From NCBI RefSeq assembly GCF_963678635.1, contig NC_087062.1:17285789-17349788 (forward strand): a stretch of DNA of 64,000 nt, given 5' to 3'. Below the pieces are notes generated by a model. That model saw only the letters and a program-made list of their open reading frames with translations. It made no database searches and had not been told where the DNA came from. The stretch is from Symsagittifera roscoffensis (lineage: Eukaryota; Xenacoelomorpha; Acoela; Convolutidae). Positions 12,360 through 24,368 of the stretch are shown here, piece after piece (position 1 is the first letter of the stretch; the number at the start of each line of letters is the position of its first letter). Both the position numbers and the translations under genes were made by a program.

Positions 12360-12725
12360 TTTTCAAACAAAGGACTCGGATTCAAAAATGATCACGACGC
12401 CCCCACCCCCTCGAGGATTCGACTCCCTCACCAAGTAAAGGGTCGCCCCTTTGGTATTGTTTTATGACGTCCATTTTACGCCGACCAACCCAAAAAAAAA
12501 TTTCTGAAGGCGACTCTTGGTGCCAATACACAATAATTTTGAAGTAGAGCACACCGAAAGGGCCCAAAAACGTCTTTCTGACCTTTTCTTAAAAATTTGC
12601 CGGCGGATCTTTGTAGTCATAATGTCGATATCCAAATGCAATTTGTCTGTGAGACTCTTACCATTATCATTAAACCAACGGATTTTTCTTCTGGTTGTAG
12701 TGTTCAGGGGCGGATTTAGGAAAAA
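12360..12725. mobile_element. hAT-like non-autonomous repeat fragments
   Basis: Positions 12390-12480 share ATTCGACTCCCTCACC..AAAGGGTC and TTTGGTATT..TTATGACGTCCATTTT with copies at 34035-34190 and 55175-55280. A separate terminus, CAGGGGCGGATTTAGG, is at about 12707-12722. Ends of the type CAGGGGCGGAT are common among hAT-superfamily MITEs in invertebrates; that assignment rests on the ends alone. No transposase is present. Confidence 0.5.
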
Positions 12726-13214
12726 TCCAAAACAGAAAAAACCATTGTGGCAAAATAGGTGGGATTGCATTGATTATCAAGGACTATATACACACATTTC
12801 ACCCCCTCACAAACTGCGTTCCTCTTTAATTCAGTGGAACGTTTCATATGATAACATTTCGCCCCTAATAGTGCCGTAATATTTGTGCGAGGGTCGACAC
12901 ATGCCGCAATTGTTCAAAATACAACACGTCAATTTCACTAAAAGACGCCAAACACTTCCAAAACCCCAACCCAGTAAAACAAATAAAAACAACATGAAAA
13001 AAGCAGCCTTACAATCTTTAGCATCTGTACTATGCAGTGTCACATCAGCAACTGCTAAAATGTACTTTGATGAATTTATCATATGAAAGTTAAGCGCTCA
13101 CAAAACTCTATGGTTCTATGCGGAACACAAAAGACCCTAGGAAGCAGGAAGCGCTAATAACAGTGCCAGTTTTAGGCTGAAATAAGCTAACAATTTCAAG
13201 CTTTTCTATTTTAT
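12726..13214. other. Spacer, nothing recognised
   Basis: Frames on both strands overlap here (12517-12879, 12831-13082) but none carries a motif, and none is flanked by convincing splice sites. Confidence 0.4.
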
Positions 13215-14994
13215 TGTTCCGACTTTCGGAGAAAACGGAACTTTTGTGCTCCCGGGTTGACCTCCGTAGACCAAAAACGCTAATCATACAACTCCATAAA
13301 CTAAGTCTATGAAAAAATATTAATCATACAAATTGCATACATTTTGCTAAAAGGGTGTCAACGAATTTTCGAAGAATTTTTTTCTTGTTTTGGCACAAAG
13401 TTTGGTGTATCGTACTAGATACAAAAGAGAAACTTTTTGCCAAAAAAATGCTAATTAATCAATTTCCATATATGGAAATCGTAGGACTAACATTTTTTTG
13501 ATGGCGACAACAAAAAAAGTTTTTTAAGTAATTTTGCAATTGCTCTCAAACGTTTTTTTGTTTTTTTTTTTCATTGAATTTCGCAAATTGAATTTCGTCT
13601 AAAAACAAAAACATTTTTTGAAGAAAAAAAACAATTTTATATGCAAAACTTATTTTTTTTGTGAGTATAAAGTAGTCCTGGATACACTAATATTGGATTT
13701 TTTTTCCTTTTCGCTCAAAAACTTTTTTCAAAAACGCTGAAAACTTCCCTTTCTTTTGTATGGCATGTTTATGTAGCCTTGATCAATGTCTGGTCATTTA
13801 AAAAATCAAATTTTAAAATTAATCATCTTCGAAAATTTTTGCCAAAAAATAAAAGTTTCGTTATTTTATTTGTGGGTTACAGCATTATGACATTTCAGGC
13901 CGTTTCCAGTGCATTTTAATGCGAGACGGTCAATTCTTTGGTTACTTTACGTTTTATTAACCAAGGTTTTTGTCACTTGTGTTCAGTTATGAACACAATA
14001 AAAAAATTTTGAGAATTTAAAATGTAATAAATTCAGTATTTTTTTGATTTATAGAAAAATGCTAGTCATCCAATTTCTCTTGCAAGTTTTTGTACTTATG
14101 GAATTGAATAAAAGTGTATGATTAGCATTTTTTAATTCATGAAAAGCTGTTTGACCAGCTTTTTTGGTCAACAAGGGCTGGGTGTGGTTGTTTTTCGTCG
14201 ATCGCTATGATAGTTTTCAACAATTTTTTTATACCCATCGAGAACATCGAATTCTTGAGTTCAATTTTAAAAAAATCTCCGATCGTTTTTTGTAAAGTTC
14301 GGGTTTCAAAATTCTGGACTAAATTATGCGCGCTTTCAAGAGTTATTTCATACTGCTGAGAGCGCAAGGCGAAATATTTATGCGTCGCGAAATATCCAGC
14401 ACAACAAAACCGTTCCAAATTGAATTGAGGCTAGCTAATTGGTCGTATTAATTTCGTACGTCCCAAAACTTAACACTTTGATTTGGTCCAAAATTTATAC
14501 GTTTTCAATACTTTAATTTCTCAAAAATTATTCGATATGAATTAACGGACAATCGGAACATTCAAAATTTTGCCCTGATATACAAGCAGTATCGTTTGAC
14601 TGCTATTTTAATTGCGGTCAATACTTTGGATTAAGCGAATATAAATAGACTGTTTAAGTGTCGAAACGGCCAAGAATAGGGTTTGAACTAAATAAAGCTT
14701 TTGATTAAAAAATTATCAATTGACGGTTAAAATTTAGTTTAACGTTTTCATTCAAGAATCAGACCAACAATGAGTTTCGTATAACCAAACACGCACCCGA
14801 ATTTTACATTTTGTAATCAATTTCAGTGGTCGGAACAGTTAGAACGCTTTTAATAATAAATTAAACATCTTTCTAAGCGCAAGAAGGTGTACTGGAACTA
14901 GCGCGACGATTCTTTCTTGGAAAAGTATTAAACCACTCTCTTCTTCGGCATACTTTTAAATTCGGCAGGCTTTTCTTCGGCATGCTTTTCTTCG
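13215..14994 (+). mobile_element. Helentron-like repeat, long form, first tandem unit
   Basis: Starts with TTGTTCCGACTTTCG (about 13217), the 5' end of the Helentron-like family seen complete at 48222-48722. It includes the family body GGCTAGCTAATTGGTCGTA (about 14425-14445) and the near-3' block AATCGGAACATTC..TTTTGCCCTGATATAC (about 14550-14590). Extra sequence of about 800 bases sits between the 5' end and the body. From 13303 onward the unit is repeated in tandem at 15003-16620. No coding capacity. Confidence 0.6.
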
Positions 14995-15002
14995 GCATGC
15001 TA

Positions 15003-16620
15003 ACTAAGTTTATGAAAAAATACTAATCATACAAAGTGCTTACGTTTTGCTAAAAGGGTGTTATCGATTTTTCGAAGAATTTTTTTCTTCTTTTGGCATT
15101 ATCCTACTAAATACAAAAGAGAAACTTTTTGCCAAAAAAATGCTAAAGAATCAATTTCCATATATGGAAATTGTAGTACTAGCATTTTTTGATGGCGAGA
15201 ACAAAAAAAATTTCAAAGTATTTCTGCAATTGCTCTCCAACGTTTTTTTTTTCAACCGCAAAATGAATTTCGTCTAAAAAAACATTTTTTGAAAAGAAAA
15301 ACAATTTTATATGCAAAATTTAAATTTTTGTGTGTATAAAGTAGTCCTGGGTACACTAAAATTGGATTTTTTTCCTTTTCGCTCAACAACTTTTTTCAAA
15401 AACGCTGAAAACTTCTCTTTCTTTTAAATGGGATGTTTATGTATGCCTTGATCTATGTCTGGTCATTTAAAAAATCAAAATTTAAAAATAATCATCTTCG
15501 AAATTTTTTTGCCAAAAATTAAAAGCTTCGTTATATTCTTTTTGGGATACAGAATTAAGACATTTCAGGCGGTTTCCAGTGCATTTTAATGCGAAACGGT
15601 CAAACCTTTGAATACTTTACGTTTTATGTACCAAGGTTTTTGTCACTTGTGTTCGGCGACGAACACAATCAAAAAATTTGGAGAAATTAACATGTAATAA
15701 ATTCAATATTTTTTTTGGTTTATAGAAAAATGCTAGTCATCTTATTTTTATTGCAAGTTTTTGTACTTATGGAATTGATTAAAAGTGTATGATTAGCATT
15801 TTTCCATATATGAAAAATTGTATGACTAGCTTTTTTGGTCAACAAGGTCTGGATGTGGTTTTTTTTTGCCGATCGAAATAATAGTTTTCAACAAATTTTT
15901 TCTATACCCCATGGAGAACATCGAATTCTTGAGTTCATATTTAAAAAGATCTCTGATCTTTTTTGTAAAGTTCGGGTTTGAAAATTCTGGACTAAATTAT
16001 GCGCGCTTTCAAGAGTTAATTCATACTGGTGAGAGCGTAAGGCGAAATATTTATGCGTGGCGAATTATCCAGCACAACAAAACCGTTCCAAATTGAATTG
16101 AGTCTAGCTAATTGGTCGTATTAATTTCGTACGACTCAAAATTTTACACTTTGATTTGGTCCAAAATTTATTCGTTTTCAATACTTTCTTTTCCCAAAAA
16201 TTATTCGATATGAATTAACGGACAGTCGGAACATTCAGGACTTTGCCCTGATATACAAGCAGTCTTGTTTGACTGCTAATTTGATTGCTGTCAATACTTT
16301 GGATCAAGCGACTATAAATAGACTGTTTAAATGCCAAAACGGTAAAGAATAGGGTTTGAATTAAATAAAGCTTCTGATTAAAGAATTATCAGTTGACGGT
16401 TAAAATTCGGTTTAACGTATTCATTCAAGAATCAGACCAACAATGAGTTTCGAATAACCAAACACGCACCCGCATTTTACTTTTTGTAATCAATTTCAAT
16501 GGTCGGAACAATTAGAACGCTTTTAATTATAAATTAAACATCTTTCTAAGCGCAAGAAGGTGTACTGGAACCAGTGCGAAGATTATTTCTGGGAAAAATA
16601 TGAATCCACTCTCTTCTTCG
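15003..16620 (+). repeat. Second unit of a 1.65 kb tandem duplication
   Basis: Aligns with 13303-14994 from TATGAAAAAATA to CTCTCTTCTTCGGCATGCTTTT, with about one difference in ten bases and small indels. It has a better preserved 3' end than unit one: ACAGTCGGAACATTCAGG, then TTTGCCCTGATATAC and GCAGTCTTGTTTG at about 16226-16272. The junction at 14970-15000 carries repeats of TTCTTCGGCATGC. The duplication followed insertion of the element. Confidence 0.8.
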
Positions 16621-16630
16621 GCATGCTTTT

Positions 16631-18005
16631 TAATGAATTGTATTGAGATATTTGAATACAATCAACAATATCAAACAAAAACAGAAACACAGAGGACAGT
16701 ATTAAACATCAATGATAGGAGCCTCCTCTATCTCTTTTTAGCGTTTTGTTCGTCTAACTATCTCTCAAACATAAAACTAACTGGTTACACGATAAGTAGC
16801 TTAATGCAGAGATTGATATAGTAATCACTACTATGTATTGTTAAATCATAAGCTTGAAGTTCACGAGCAAAGTTATTGAGATTCTTCAACGCAAACGCTG
16901 ACTGTTCTCGAAAACCTAGTTTCAAGCATGACCTTTAAGCACGGCTGTCTCAGGGATCAACTCGGAAAACAAAATAGTTCAGAAAACATCATTTTTAGAT
17001 TTAAGAAATTAAGTATCTGCTCGTACCATGGCAAAACTCCGAGTGTTCCGAATGCCCATTAACTAGTACGTGATACTTTTCAGAAGAAAATTTTTGATAA
17101 AGATGTAAAAATTTGGTTTCTTGAGTTTTGATTGAGTCTTCAAAGGATATATGGATCCAATTAGCCCGCCCACTTCCCTTCATTTTAAGATATTCTTGTT
17201 TGACGAATAATTCTTCGTGCTTAAATAAATTGGGCTGACGCGTTTAGCCCTGTAGATAACTTTTAATTACTTTCATTCAAATTGCCATGATCGGCAGTTT
17301 TCAAACTGCCAGAAATTTGCCAAATTTTGCGTGAAAAACACTTTTTTTCATTTGATCAAAGGGACTCGACATCTTCATTGGCGTGTAAAAGCTACCGTTC
17401 AAAACTGGTTTTCAACGCGATTAATCTGATTAGAAAACCTTTATTGCGTAAATATCCGAAAATTGCAACGCGACAAAAAATAGACAGTTGCTACGCAAAA
17501 GTACAGATGTTTCCTATGTCATTAATAAAACCTATTTAGCCTAATCAAAGTGTTTGATTATTTTTTTATCAACTTGTTTTCATGACTAAATAAAACGTTA
17601 CTTCATGACCTTATAATGACATTAGTCTCTGAAAATTGGGTGACGGAATCTGTTTAGATGAATTTTTAATGTTCTAAACTGTCATAAAACGTGTCAGCGT
17701 AAGCAAGTGAATTCAATTTTTCATTTATTGCAAGTGAGTTGCCGTATGAACATTTCGAAAACATTTTAAGGCATTATTTTTATATGACATGGGTTTTTAT
17801 TAGAAGATGGGAAACTGGAAAAGAGATGCATGAAGACAAAACCGTTCACACCGCTTTTTCTTTGAACAAAAGAATGGTTTATCAAACTTTTGTAGTAATC
17901 AGAATCATGATTGAAAAAGGCATCCATATGATAGGTCAATCAACTTCTTGCATCGCTTCTTCATAATTGTACCGCTAATAGTTAATGATGTTAAGCAAGA
18001 GCAGG
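16631..18005. other. AT-rich spacer, nothing recognised
   Basis: Only short frames without motifs. No repeat family of this window was recognised here. Confidence 0.4.
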
Positions 18006-18110
18006 TTTTTGGAACAACTCTCTCCTCTCTTTTTGCTTCTCTGTTTTCTCTTTCTCTCTTAACTCTTCTCACCTTTTTCTTCTTTCTTTTTTTTTCTCTC
18101 TCTCGCTTTC

Positions 18111-18162
<52 letters not shown>

Positions 18163-18172
18163 CCTCTCCACT

Positions 18173-18204
<32 letters not shown>

Positions 18205-18260
18205 TCTCCTCTCTCTCTCTCTCTCTATCTATCTCTCTCTTTTTTCTCTTTCGTTCTCAT
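18006..18260. repeat. TC-rich polypyrimidine tract
   Basis: About 250 bases of mainly C and T on the + strand, with runs of (TC)n at 18117-18220. The Arg-Glu frame on the - strand and the Ser-Leu frame on the + strand are products of the dinucleotide repeat. Confidence 0.95.
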
Positions 18261-18289
18261 TTTTTCAGGTCCAAGTTTTTTTCTAACCT

Positions 18290-19178
18290 TCTGGGTTTTG
18301 GGACCAAAGTTGGCACCAGAAGTTGCCGACCGAAAAAAAAGTGACAAGTACAGATCTCGCGCGACCGCTGCAACCACTTTTCAAATTTCCCTACTTTCAT
18401 GACAAAAAAGACGGCAACGAAGGCAGATATGGCGCGTTTAGCGCAAGTTTCGTGAACGGCGGACTCTTGAGATCAAATTCTAATTAAATTTTCAATTTGT
18501 ACTATTTGTTTCTTGTAAGCCAAACGTATTTGACTTTTAAATGACAAGAACTTCAAAAAAAATGTTTTTATATGAATGTGTATAATTGTGTTTTTCCTGA
18601 CATCATGAAATCTTAGTTTTTATTTGTTTTATTAACTTTTAGAAAAATGGCAGTGGTTATCTAGAATTTTGTTTAACTATTTAGTAGTTTTCCAGCTTTA
18701 TTTAAGCATTGCAGTTTTTAAGATTTTGGCGTCTGGTTCTGCCAGTATTTCATATTTTGTAGTCAGACTTTTGCAACTTTGTGTCCAGGCTTTAGATATT
18801 TTGGCAAATTTGTGTCCAGAATTTTGCGACTGTGTTCAGGTTCGTTGCAACAAAACATATTGGTTTTATTAGGAGTTTGAAACTTAGATGAAGCTCAGTT
18901 TTTCAAAGTGAAACATCGCTGAAAGCATTTTTATTTTGGAAAAGATGTTTTCAAATTTTTTTAATTGAACTGCATCAGAGTTGATTTTTTGATTTTTTTG
19001 CCATTTGTTGCATATCTGTTTTTTGGGTTTAGTTTGCTTTTTCAAACTGAAACCTTCTTAAACTTAACAACTGGTTTTTTTTACTGCACGGGATCAAGTG
19101 GGTTTTACGCTGTGCGGACAAACATCCATCCTGTGTGTTTTACAGCATATAGGAACCTAGCATTTTTATAGAGGCAGT
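18290..19178. other. Spacer with a possible relic of the GCGAC repeats
   Basis: 18300-18480 has GCGCGACCG, GAAGGCAGATATGGCGCG and CGTGAACGGC, which resemble the modules of the 4.85-8.89 kb field. 18600-19170 is T-rich with no gene. The Gypsy insertion begins at 19179. Confidence 0.35.
19174..19178. repeat. Gypsy target-site duplication, left (GCAGT)
   Basis: GCAGT directly precedes the left LTR and the same five bases directly follow the right LTR at 26142-26146. A 5 bp duplication is usual for Ty3/Gypsy integrases. Confidence 0.95.
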
Positions 19179-19475
19179 TGTGGTACTGCGTTAGCAGTAG
19201 GTAACCTTGAGGACAGTTTGTAAGCTACTGCACCTGCAGTAATGATTTGTGTTAACTATATATCATTATGCTATTATTATGTAAGAAGTGGTCAAGGCCA
19301 TTCGGTGGTGCTAAAATCTTAGAGTTGAATTAGTCGGTGTACCATACTTCAGTATGCTTAGCAGTAACTAACTTCAGCTACGGAAACTTCGATAAACTCA
19401 ACTAAGAAAGTTAAATTAACAGTATTTATCTCTACTTTTATTCCAACACGCTAGACACAGTTTGGGAATATCACA
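19179..19475 (+). repeat. 5' LTR of the Gypsy element
   Basis: 297 bases, starting TGTGGTACTGCG and ending GGGAATATCACA. It matches 25845-26141 over the full length with 7 substitutions and no indels. Four of the seven differences fall in a short window after CTGCAGTAAT and around TTATGT/CAAG. Confidence 0.97.
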
Positions 19476-20700
19476 TGACGCAGTCAGCAGGATTTCTAGC
19501 TCAGGATAACAGAACTGACATGGGAATTCCTGTCTTCTGGACCACAGCGAACTCCGATACCGCTTGGAATTTTAAGGTATGGTTTGATCAGTTCCTGATG
19601 GCTGTAACAGTAAAAGGAAAACGTTAACCCAGAAGTAATTCTGGAGGATCCTAAACCGGTGTTGGAGGAACCGGAACCACGTCCGGAAACGCCTAGAGAA
19701 GGTGAAAACGCTGCTACGACGGCAGCTCGAGAAGCACGGGACAGACTGTTAAAAGATCGAGTAGCCGCAGAGAATGAAGAGAGAAGAGAAAGAGGGCCTA
19801 AAGTGGGTCACAATATTTACTACAACGAATTAAAAAAACGACTAGTATCCAGGCTATTCCTTGCGTTGGGAATGGAAGGAAAGAAACGATTTGTGCAAAA
19901 AAAACCCTCACGTTGAGATTTCGAAATTGGAATTTAAAGAAATGGTCAAATTAGCGAAGGAGACTTCCGAAAAATGCCAGAGTATCACTTATGAGCGTTA
20001 TAAGTTATTTAATAGATCACAGGAAACAGGAGAATCATTAGAGGCATTCCATGCCGCACTAACTGCGCAAGCAGCCAAATCGGCACTGGACACCTTAGAA
20101 GATGAGCTAGTCAGAGATCTATTCATTTCCAAAATTAGAAACCCAGCGTTGCAGGACACACTTACGTTCGAAACGTTATCTCCTGATGAAGTGTTGAAAC
20201 GTGCCATAAAATTTGAGCAAAGTAAACAATCGACTCAAGCGTTTCAAAAGTCTACATTGGGTACTGCACAAGCAGTAACGCAACCGAGTTCACAGGTTAA
20301 AATCAAACAGGGACCGATTCTGGCGGTGGGTAACAGGGATCAGAACAATAAAAGACCTTATCGTGAAAGGAATAGACGAAAACAGCCGGATGGTGGGGCA
20401 CCGAATATATATAACACAGACGATCGGAAACAATGTAATAGATGTGGAAAACCGTTCGTGGATGAACATTTAAAAAATTGTGCGGCTATGGGAAAACAAT
20501 GTAAAAACTGTAATAAACCCAATCATTTTGCTCGGATGTGTCAATCACAACAAGTCAAGGAAATAACCGAGAATACAGAGAGTTCGGAGGAGGAATGTAA
20601 CTTGATACAAACTTTCAATTCATGCGAGGAATTTGAGGTTATGGCAATTGAACAAAGCAACAGTCAGAGGGGGATGATAAATCGATACATCAAAGAGAAA
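19475..20700 (+). pseudogene. gag: gag remnant, frameshifted
   Basis: A gag frame starts at ATG 19475, whose A is the last base of the LTR, and stops at TAA 19625. Coding similarity continues in another frame (19628-19916) and again shifts near an A8 run at about 19900-19910. The last part has a charged helical region, then two zinc-knuckle-like cysteine clusters at about 20430-20545: C-x2-C-x9-C, and C-x2-C-x4-H-x4-C. The second has the classic CCHC spacing. It would encode the structural protein that packages element RNA. At least two frame breaks make it non-functional. Confidence 0.85.
19476..19494 (+). promoter_or_regulatory. Primer-binding site, tRNA-Ser type
   Basis: TGACGCAGTCAGCAGGATT begins at the base after the LTR. 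It matches the complement of the 3' end of animal tRNA-Ser (AGA/CGA/TGA family), expected as TGGCGCAGTCGGCAGGATT, at 17 of 19 positions. Both mismatches are G to A. The tRNA comparison is from general knowledge of that tRNA family, not a search. Confidence 0.7.
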
Positions 20701-20967
20701 GTGAAGGTGAACAGAGTAAGTGAAACTGGAAATGATAAACTGGAAACGAAAAAAATTGACATTCGAAGAGATTCAACATCAGAAAGGATGAGATCGTTAA
20801 AGGCTCTAATTCGAATTGATAATCAAATACTAAATATGACAGTGGATACAGGAAGCCCGATTTCATTTCTGAATTGGTCGGTGGCAAAACAAATACTGGA
20901 ATCGTCCGGAAAAATACAGTTTACACCTGCAGAACAACTAAATTTGCCAGCACAATTTGTTGACTAA
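20700..20967 (+). pseudogene. Aspartic protease remnant
   Basis: The frame that carries the zinc knuckles runs on into a retroviral-type aspartic protease with the active-site motif VDTGSP (about 20840-20857). It ends at TAA 20965-20967, earlier than a full protease, and similarity continues after the stop (ILGALKAKI at about 20985). This enzyme would cut the Gag-Pol polyprotein. The early stop and the two stops near 21080 disable it. Confidence 0.8.
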
Positions 20968-21092
20968 AATAAAAGACCAATCGCAATATTGGGTGCGCTG
21001 AAAGCGAAAATACGGTCAGCTGGTTGGGAAGTCCCTGATGCTACGTTTTTAATAACTCTGAACGAAGGACACGTTGCATAATAGGTTTAGAT

Positions 21093-22352
21093 TTGCAAAA
21101 TAGAGTTGGTATCACCACTACGCAGAGACCCGCTCCAAAAACAAAGTCCCGATTTGATATATTGCTGTGTGAACAGTCAGAGGTCTGGAAAGAAAAGTTC
21201 CATGGAGACTTCAAAGATCTGTTTGACAGGAAAAGACAGTCAATACATCATGTAGTAAGCACAACATTCAAGTACCCTCTTTGCCCGATTCAGGAAAAGG
21301 GGAGGAGAATACCAATCCATGTTTAAGAAAAAGTTGAAAAGGAGATTGAAAAATTACTGCTGGAAGGCCACCTTCAAAGGTTAGATAAATGTACCAGTGA
21401 TTGTTTTTTTGCTCCTATTGTTATAACGGTGAAGAAAGATGATTCTATCAAGTTGGCATTAGATGCCAAACCTATCAATAGACAATTGTACAAAAACAAG
21501 TATCAAATGCCGAATGTGGAGGAACTATTAGATGGAGTCAGTCAGATAGTGACTGCACGAGCAACAGGTACCTTGTTTTTTACTGTGCTGGATTTAAAAT
21601 ATGCGTACAGTCAGTTCAAGCTGACACCACAGACTGCAAGGCAGTGTAATTTCAATATTGTAGGGGGAACAGCAACGGGTACATATCGATTTTTGACTGG
21701 ATTCTATGGATTGGCCGATCTGCCAGCGGAATTCCAAAAAGCAATGGATCGAACATTGAACAACACGTTTTGCTTTTTGGATGATATACTGATAGTTTCA
21801 AAGGGTTCGGAGTCAGAAGATGAAAAACTAATAACTGACGTCTTAACGAAGTTAGATAAGGAAAACTTATCTCTGAAACTATCGAAATGTGAATTCTTTA
21901 AAACAAAAGTAAACTGGCTAGGGCATAAACTTTCAGAAAGTGGAGTCACTCCAAAGATTACAAAAACGGAAGCTATACTTAAACTAGAGCATCCCCGGTC
22001 GCTTAAACAACTTAGATCCTTTCTGGGTAGTATTAATCATCTTTCGAAATTTATACCAAATGCAGCTAACTTGACAGATAAGCTTAGACCATTACTTCGA
22101 GAGGAGAATGAGAAGAAAAAATTGAAAAATATTAAAGTACCAGTACAGAATTTTGTATGGGGTCCTGAATACACGGAAGTATTCGAAGATATCAAAAACG
22201 CAGTTGCAAACATTGCTCAGTTGAATTGCTATGACCCGGTCAGAGAAACTCGGGTCAAATGTGATGCAAGTCATAGTGGATTAGGGGCATCGTTAGAGCA
22301 ACAAACAGAAAACAACGATTGGGTCCAATATCATTTGCTTCGCGCTACCTGA
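21093..22352 (+). pseudogene. pol: Reverse transcriptase remnant
   Basis: One frame holds the linker and the reverse transcriptase but carries an in-frame TAA at 21324-21326. Ty3/Gypsy motifs are all in order: LALDAKPIN (about 21450), FTVLDLKYAYSQ (first catalytic Asp, about 21580), FYGLADLPAEFQKAMD (about 21700) and FCFLDDIL (the DD catalytic pair, about 21770-21793). LGHKLSESGV, NHLSKFIP and an RNase H start (KCDASHSGLGASLEQ, about 22256) follow. It would copy element RNA to DNA. The catalytic residues survive, but the stop at 21324 and a frameshift near 22340 break the chain. Confidence 0.93.
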
Positions 22353-22606
22353 ATAATCAAGAGAAAAAGTATTCTACTAATGAGCTTGAATTATTAGCGG
22401 TAGTTTGGGCAGTTGATCGTTTCAAACATTACTTACTGGGAAAACAAATTGTAATAGTAACAGATCACAAGGCATTAACATCTGCCTTAGAAGGCAATCG
22501 TTCTAATAAGACCTATCAATCGAGGTTAAAAATCTTGCATATTCCTGGAAAGGATATGGGGATCGTTGATTATCTTTCTAGAGAACCAACAGGAGAGGTT
22601 GGCTAG
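22319..22606 (+). pseudogene. RNase H remnant
   Basis: Continues the RNase H domain in a different frame from the reverse transcriptase. SFASRYLN, STNELELLAVVWA (catalytic Glu) and TDHKALTSAL (catalytic Asp) are intact, and the domain ends with the KMGLVDYLSR-like tail PGKDMGIVDYLSREP. The preceding DAS motif lies in the other frame, so a frameshift near 22320-22350 separates the catalytic residues. Confidence 0.88.
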
Positions 22607-23256
22607 AAACAAAATTAGATGAAAAATTTGTTGTTACTTCAATTGAGTGTTTTCATAGGGCTTTTGACTGTTTGTACAGTCGGTTGAATGCTACTGATTC
22701 AGTAAATCTGAATGAAAAACTTCTAGAACATTCTCAAAAACAGAAAAGAGAAGACAAGTTGTTAAAATCCAGGCATGGTTGTCATAGCAACAAAACGGTC
22801 AAAAACCGAACAAAGCTCGACCGGAACGACAACGATTCCGATTCAAACTTTTTGCCTATAAAAAACTCGTTGAATCAAAACACTTTTGTCAATTTCACGA
22901 GAGCAGTTCAGTCGGTCAATTTAATTTTCAAAAAAGACGAAATTTCAACAGCGATGGAGAGCGAAAAAACGACAAAGAAGATGGTGCGGATCAAAGATTG
23001 TAGGACACAGGAGGAAAGAGAAAAACTGACGGAGGAAGAAATAACGGAAACTACTTTTCATAGAACATGCCGGATAAGGAGAGGAACGCTGGACAGATCG
23101 GGGTCAGACAGTTTGGACGAAGATAACTTTGCTGCACGAGCAGTAACGTGGGACCAAGATGCAGTGGAGACGAAAAACTTGATATCCATATGGGATCTAG
23201 TTAGTCAGGATAAGGAGCTTACGGGAAATATTTAAGAGCTGGAGGCGGCAACTCAG
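22607..23256 (+). pseudogene. Linker between RNase H and integrase
   Basis: A 187-codon frame (22672-23232) of low-complexity, charged sequence rich in Lys, Glu, Asn and Thr. It has no recognised domain. In its position it is the linker between RNase H and the integrase zinc finger. Confidence 0.6.
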
Positions 23257-24368
23257 ATGATCACTAGTAGTCCGATGATCACTAGCCAAACCCAGCTGGA
23301 CGACTCATTAGCAGATATGAGCAATGTTGGGAACTTAAGTTTGTCTAAATTATTTGACAAAACGCTGTTGGCCGAACTCATCTCTGAAGATGTGTGGATG
23401 GATCAATTACGTCGGGTGATAGAGCGGAAGGACCGGGCAGGATTTGAGCTCATGGGCCCGTATACGAGCCCATTGTGGAATCAACTTTCGGTAGTAGAGG
23501 ACTGCATTCTAGTAGACAATCGGTTAGCAGTCCCGATACAACTTCGACCAGCAGTCATGAAGCAAATTCATCGAGGCCATCCGGGGCAAAAGACTATGTG
23601 TCAAACTATTTGTGGTGGCCCCACATGCCTACGGATATTGTAAATCTCGCGGAGGAGTGTAGAGAATGTACACGTTATGGTAAGAATGCAAAATATATTT
23701 TACCAAGAAATTCTTCGCAACCACTGCCGCTGTTGTCGCAGCCCGGGCAGGAGGTTCAGTTAGATTACGCGGGACCCTTAGAAGATTGTAAGGGGAAGAA
23801 AATCTACTTGTTAACAGCGATTGATCGTTATTGAAAATTTCCTTCGGTTAAGGTAACGAAATCAACGGGGGGAAAATCTACTATCCGACCAGTTCTCGGG
23901 GTTCAAAGGAAAAGCGATGAAAAAATTCTGCCTCAAAAACAACAAAAGTTTTGTCCGGTGGGAGACCATCGTGGTTGTGGTTTAGTTGAAAGAACAATAC
24001 AAACTATAAAAAAGCGTTTGGGGGTGATGCTACTTGAAGAGAATGTAAAATCGATTACATTATGTCTTAGCACAATAATTCGGGACATGCGGTGGATTAA
24101 ACTGAAAACCATTCAGAAATCACCGTTTGAAGCACATTTTGGTAGATTACCAAAAACGGAGCTTAAGATTATGCGAGATAAATTCGTAGAATTTTCTGAT
24201 CATTTAGATAAACAGCACCAGGGGAGATCGGCACTAATCGCTAGTCAGTTAAAGAAGAGGATTGATCAATCTCTGGATTCACTCAAAATTGTAAAGAAGG
24301 GTCAGAAGAGTCGGAATGTCAGCCCTCTTTTCAAACAAGAGAATATGTTTGCACAGGAGAAGAATTGA
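23257..24368 (+). pseudogene. Integrase remnant with internal loss
   Basis: The HHCC zinc-binding domain is split over two frames: H..H in MKQIHRGHPGQ (about 23560) and C-x2-C in EECRECTRY (about 23650). The first catalytic Asp follows in VQLDYAGPL (about 23757). After a stop at 23832 the expected stretch before the second catalytic Asp is shortened. The DQFSGFKGKA block appears in yet another frame near 23885-23915, and the catalytic Glu region (GLVERTIQTIKKRLG) is in frame from 23958. Compared with other Gypsy integrases, several tens of residues appear to be missing. The enzyme would insert the DNA copy. Confidence 0.85.

Noticed and set aside
17905-18286. Arg-Glu frame (-) and Ser-Leu frame (+)
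   Set aside because: Both are translations of the TC tract and have no other features.
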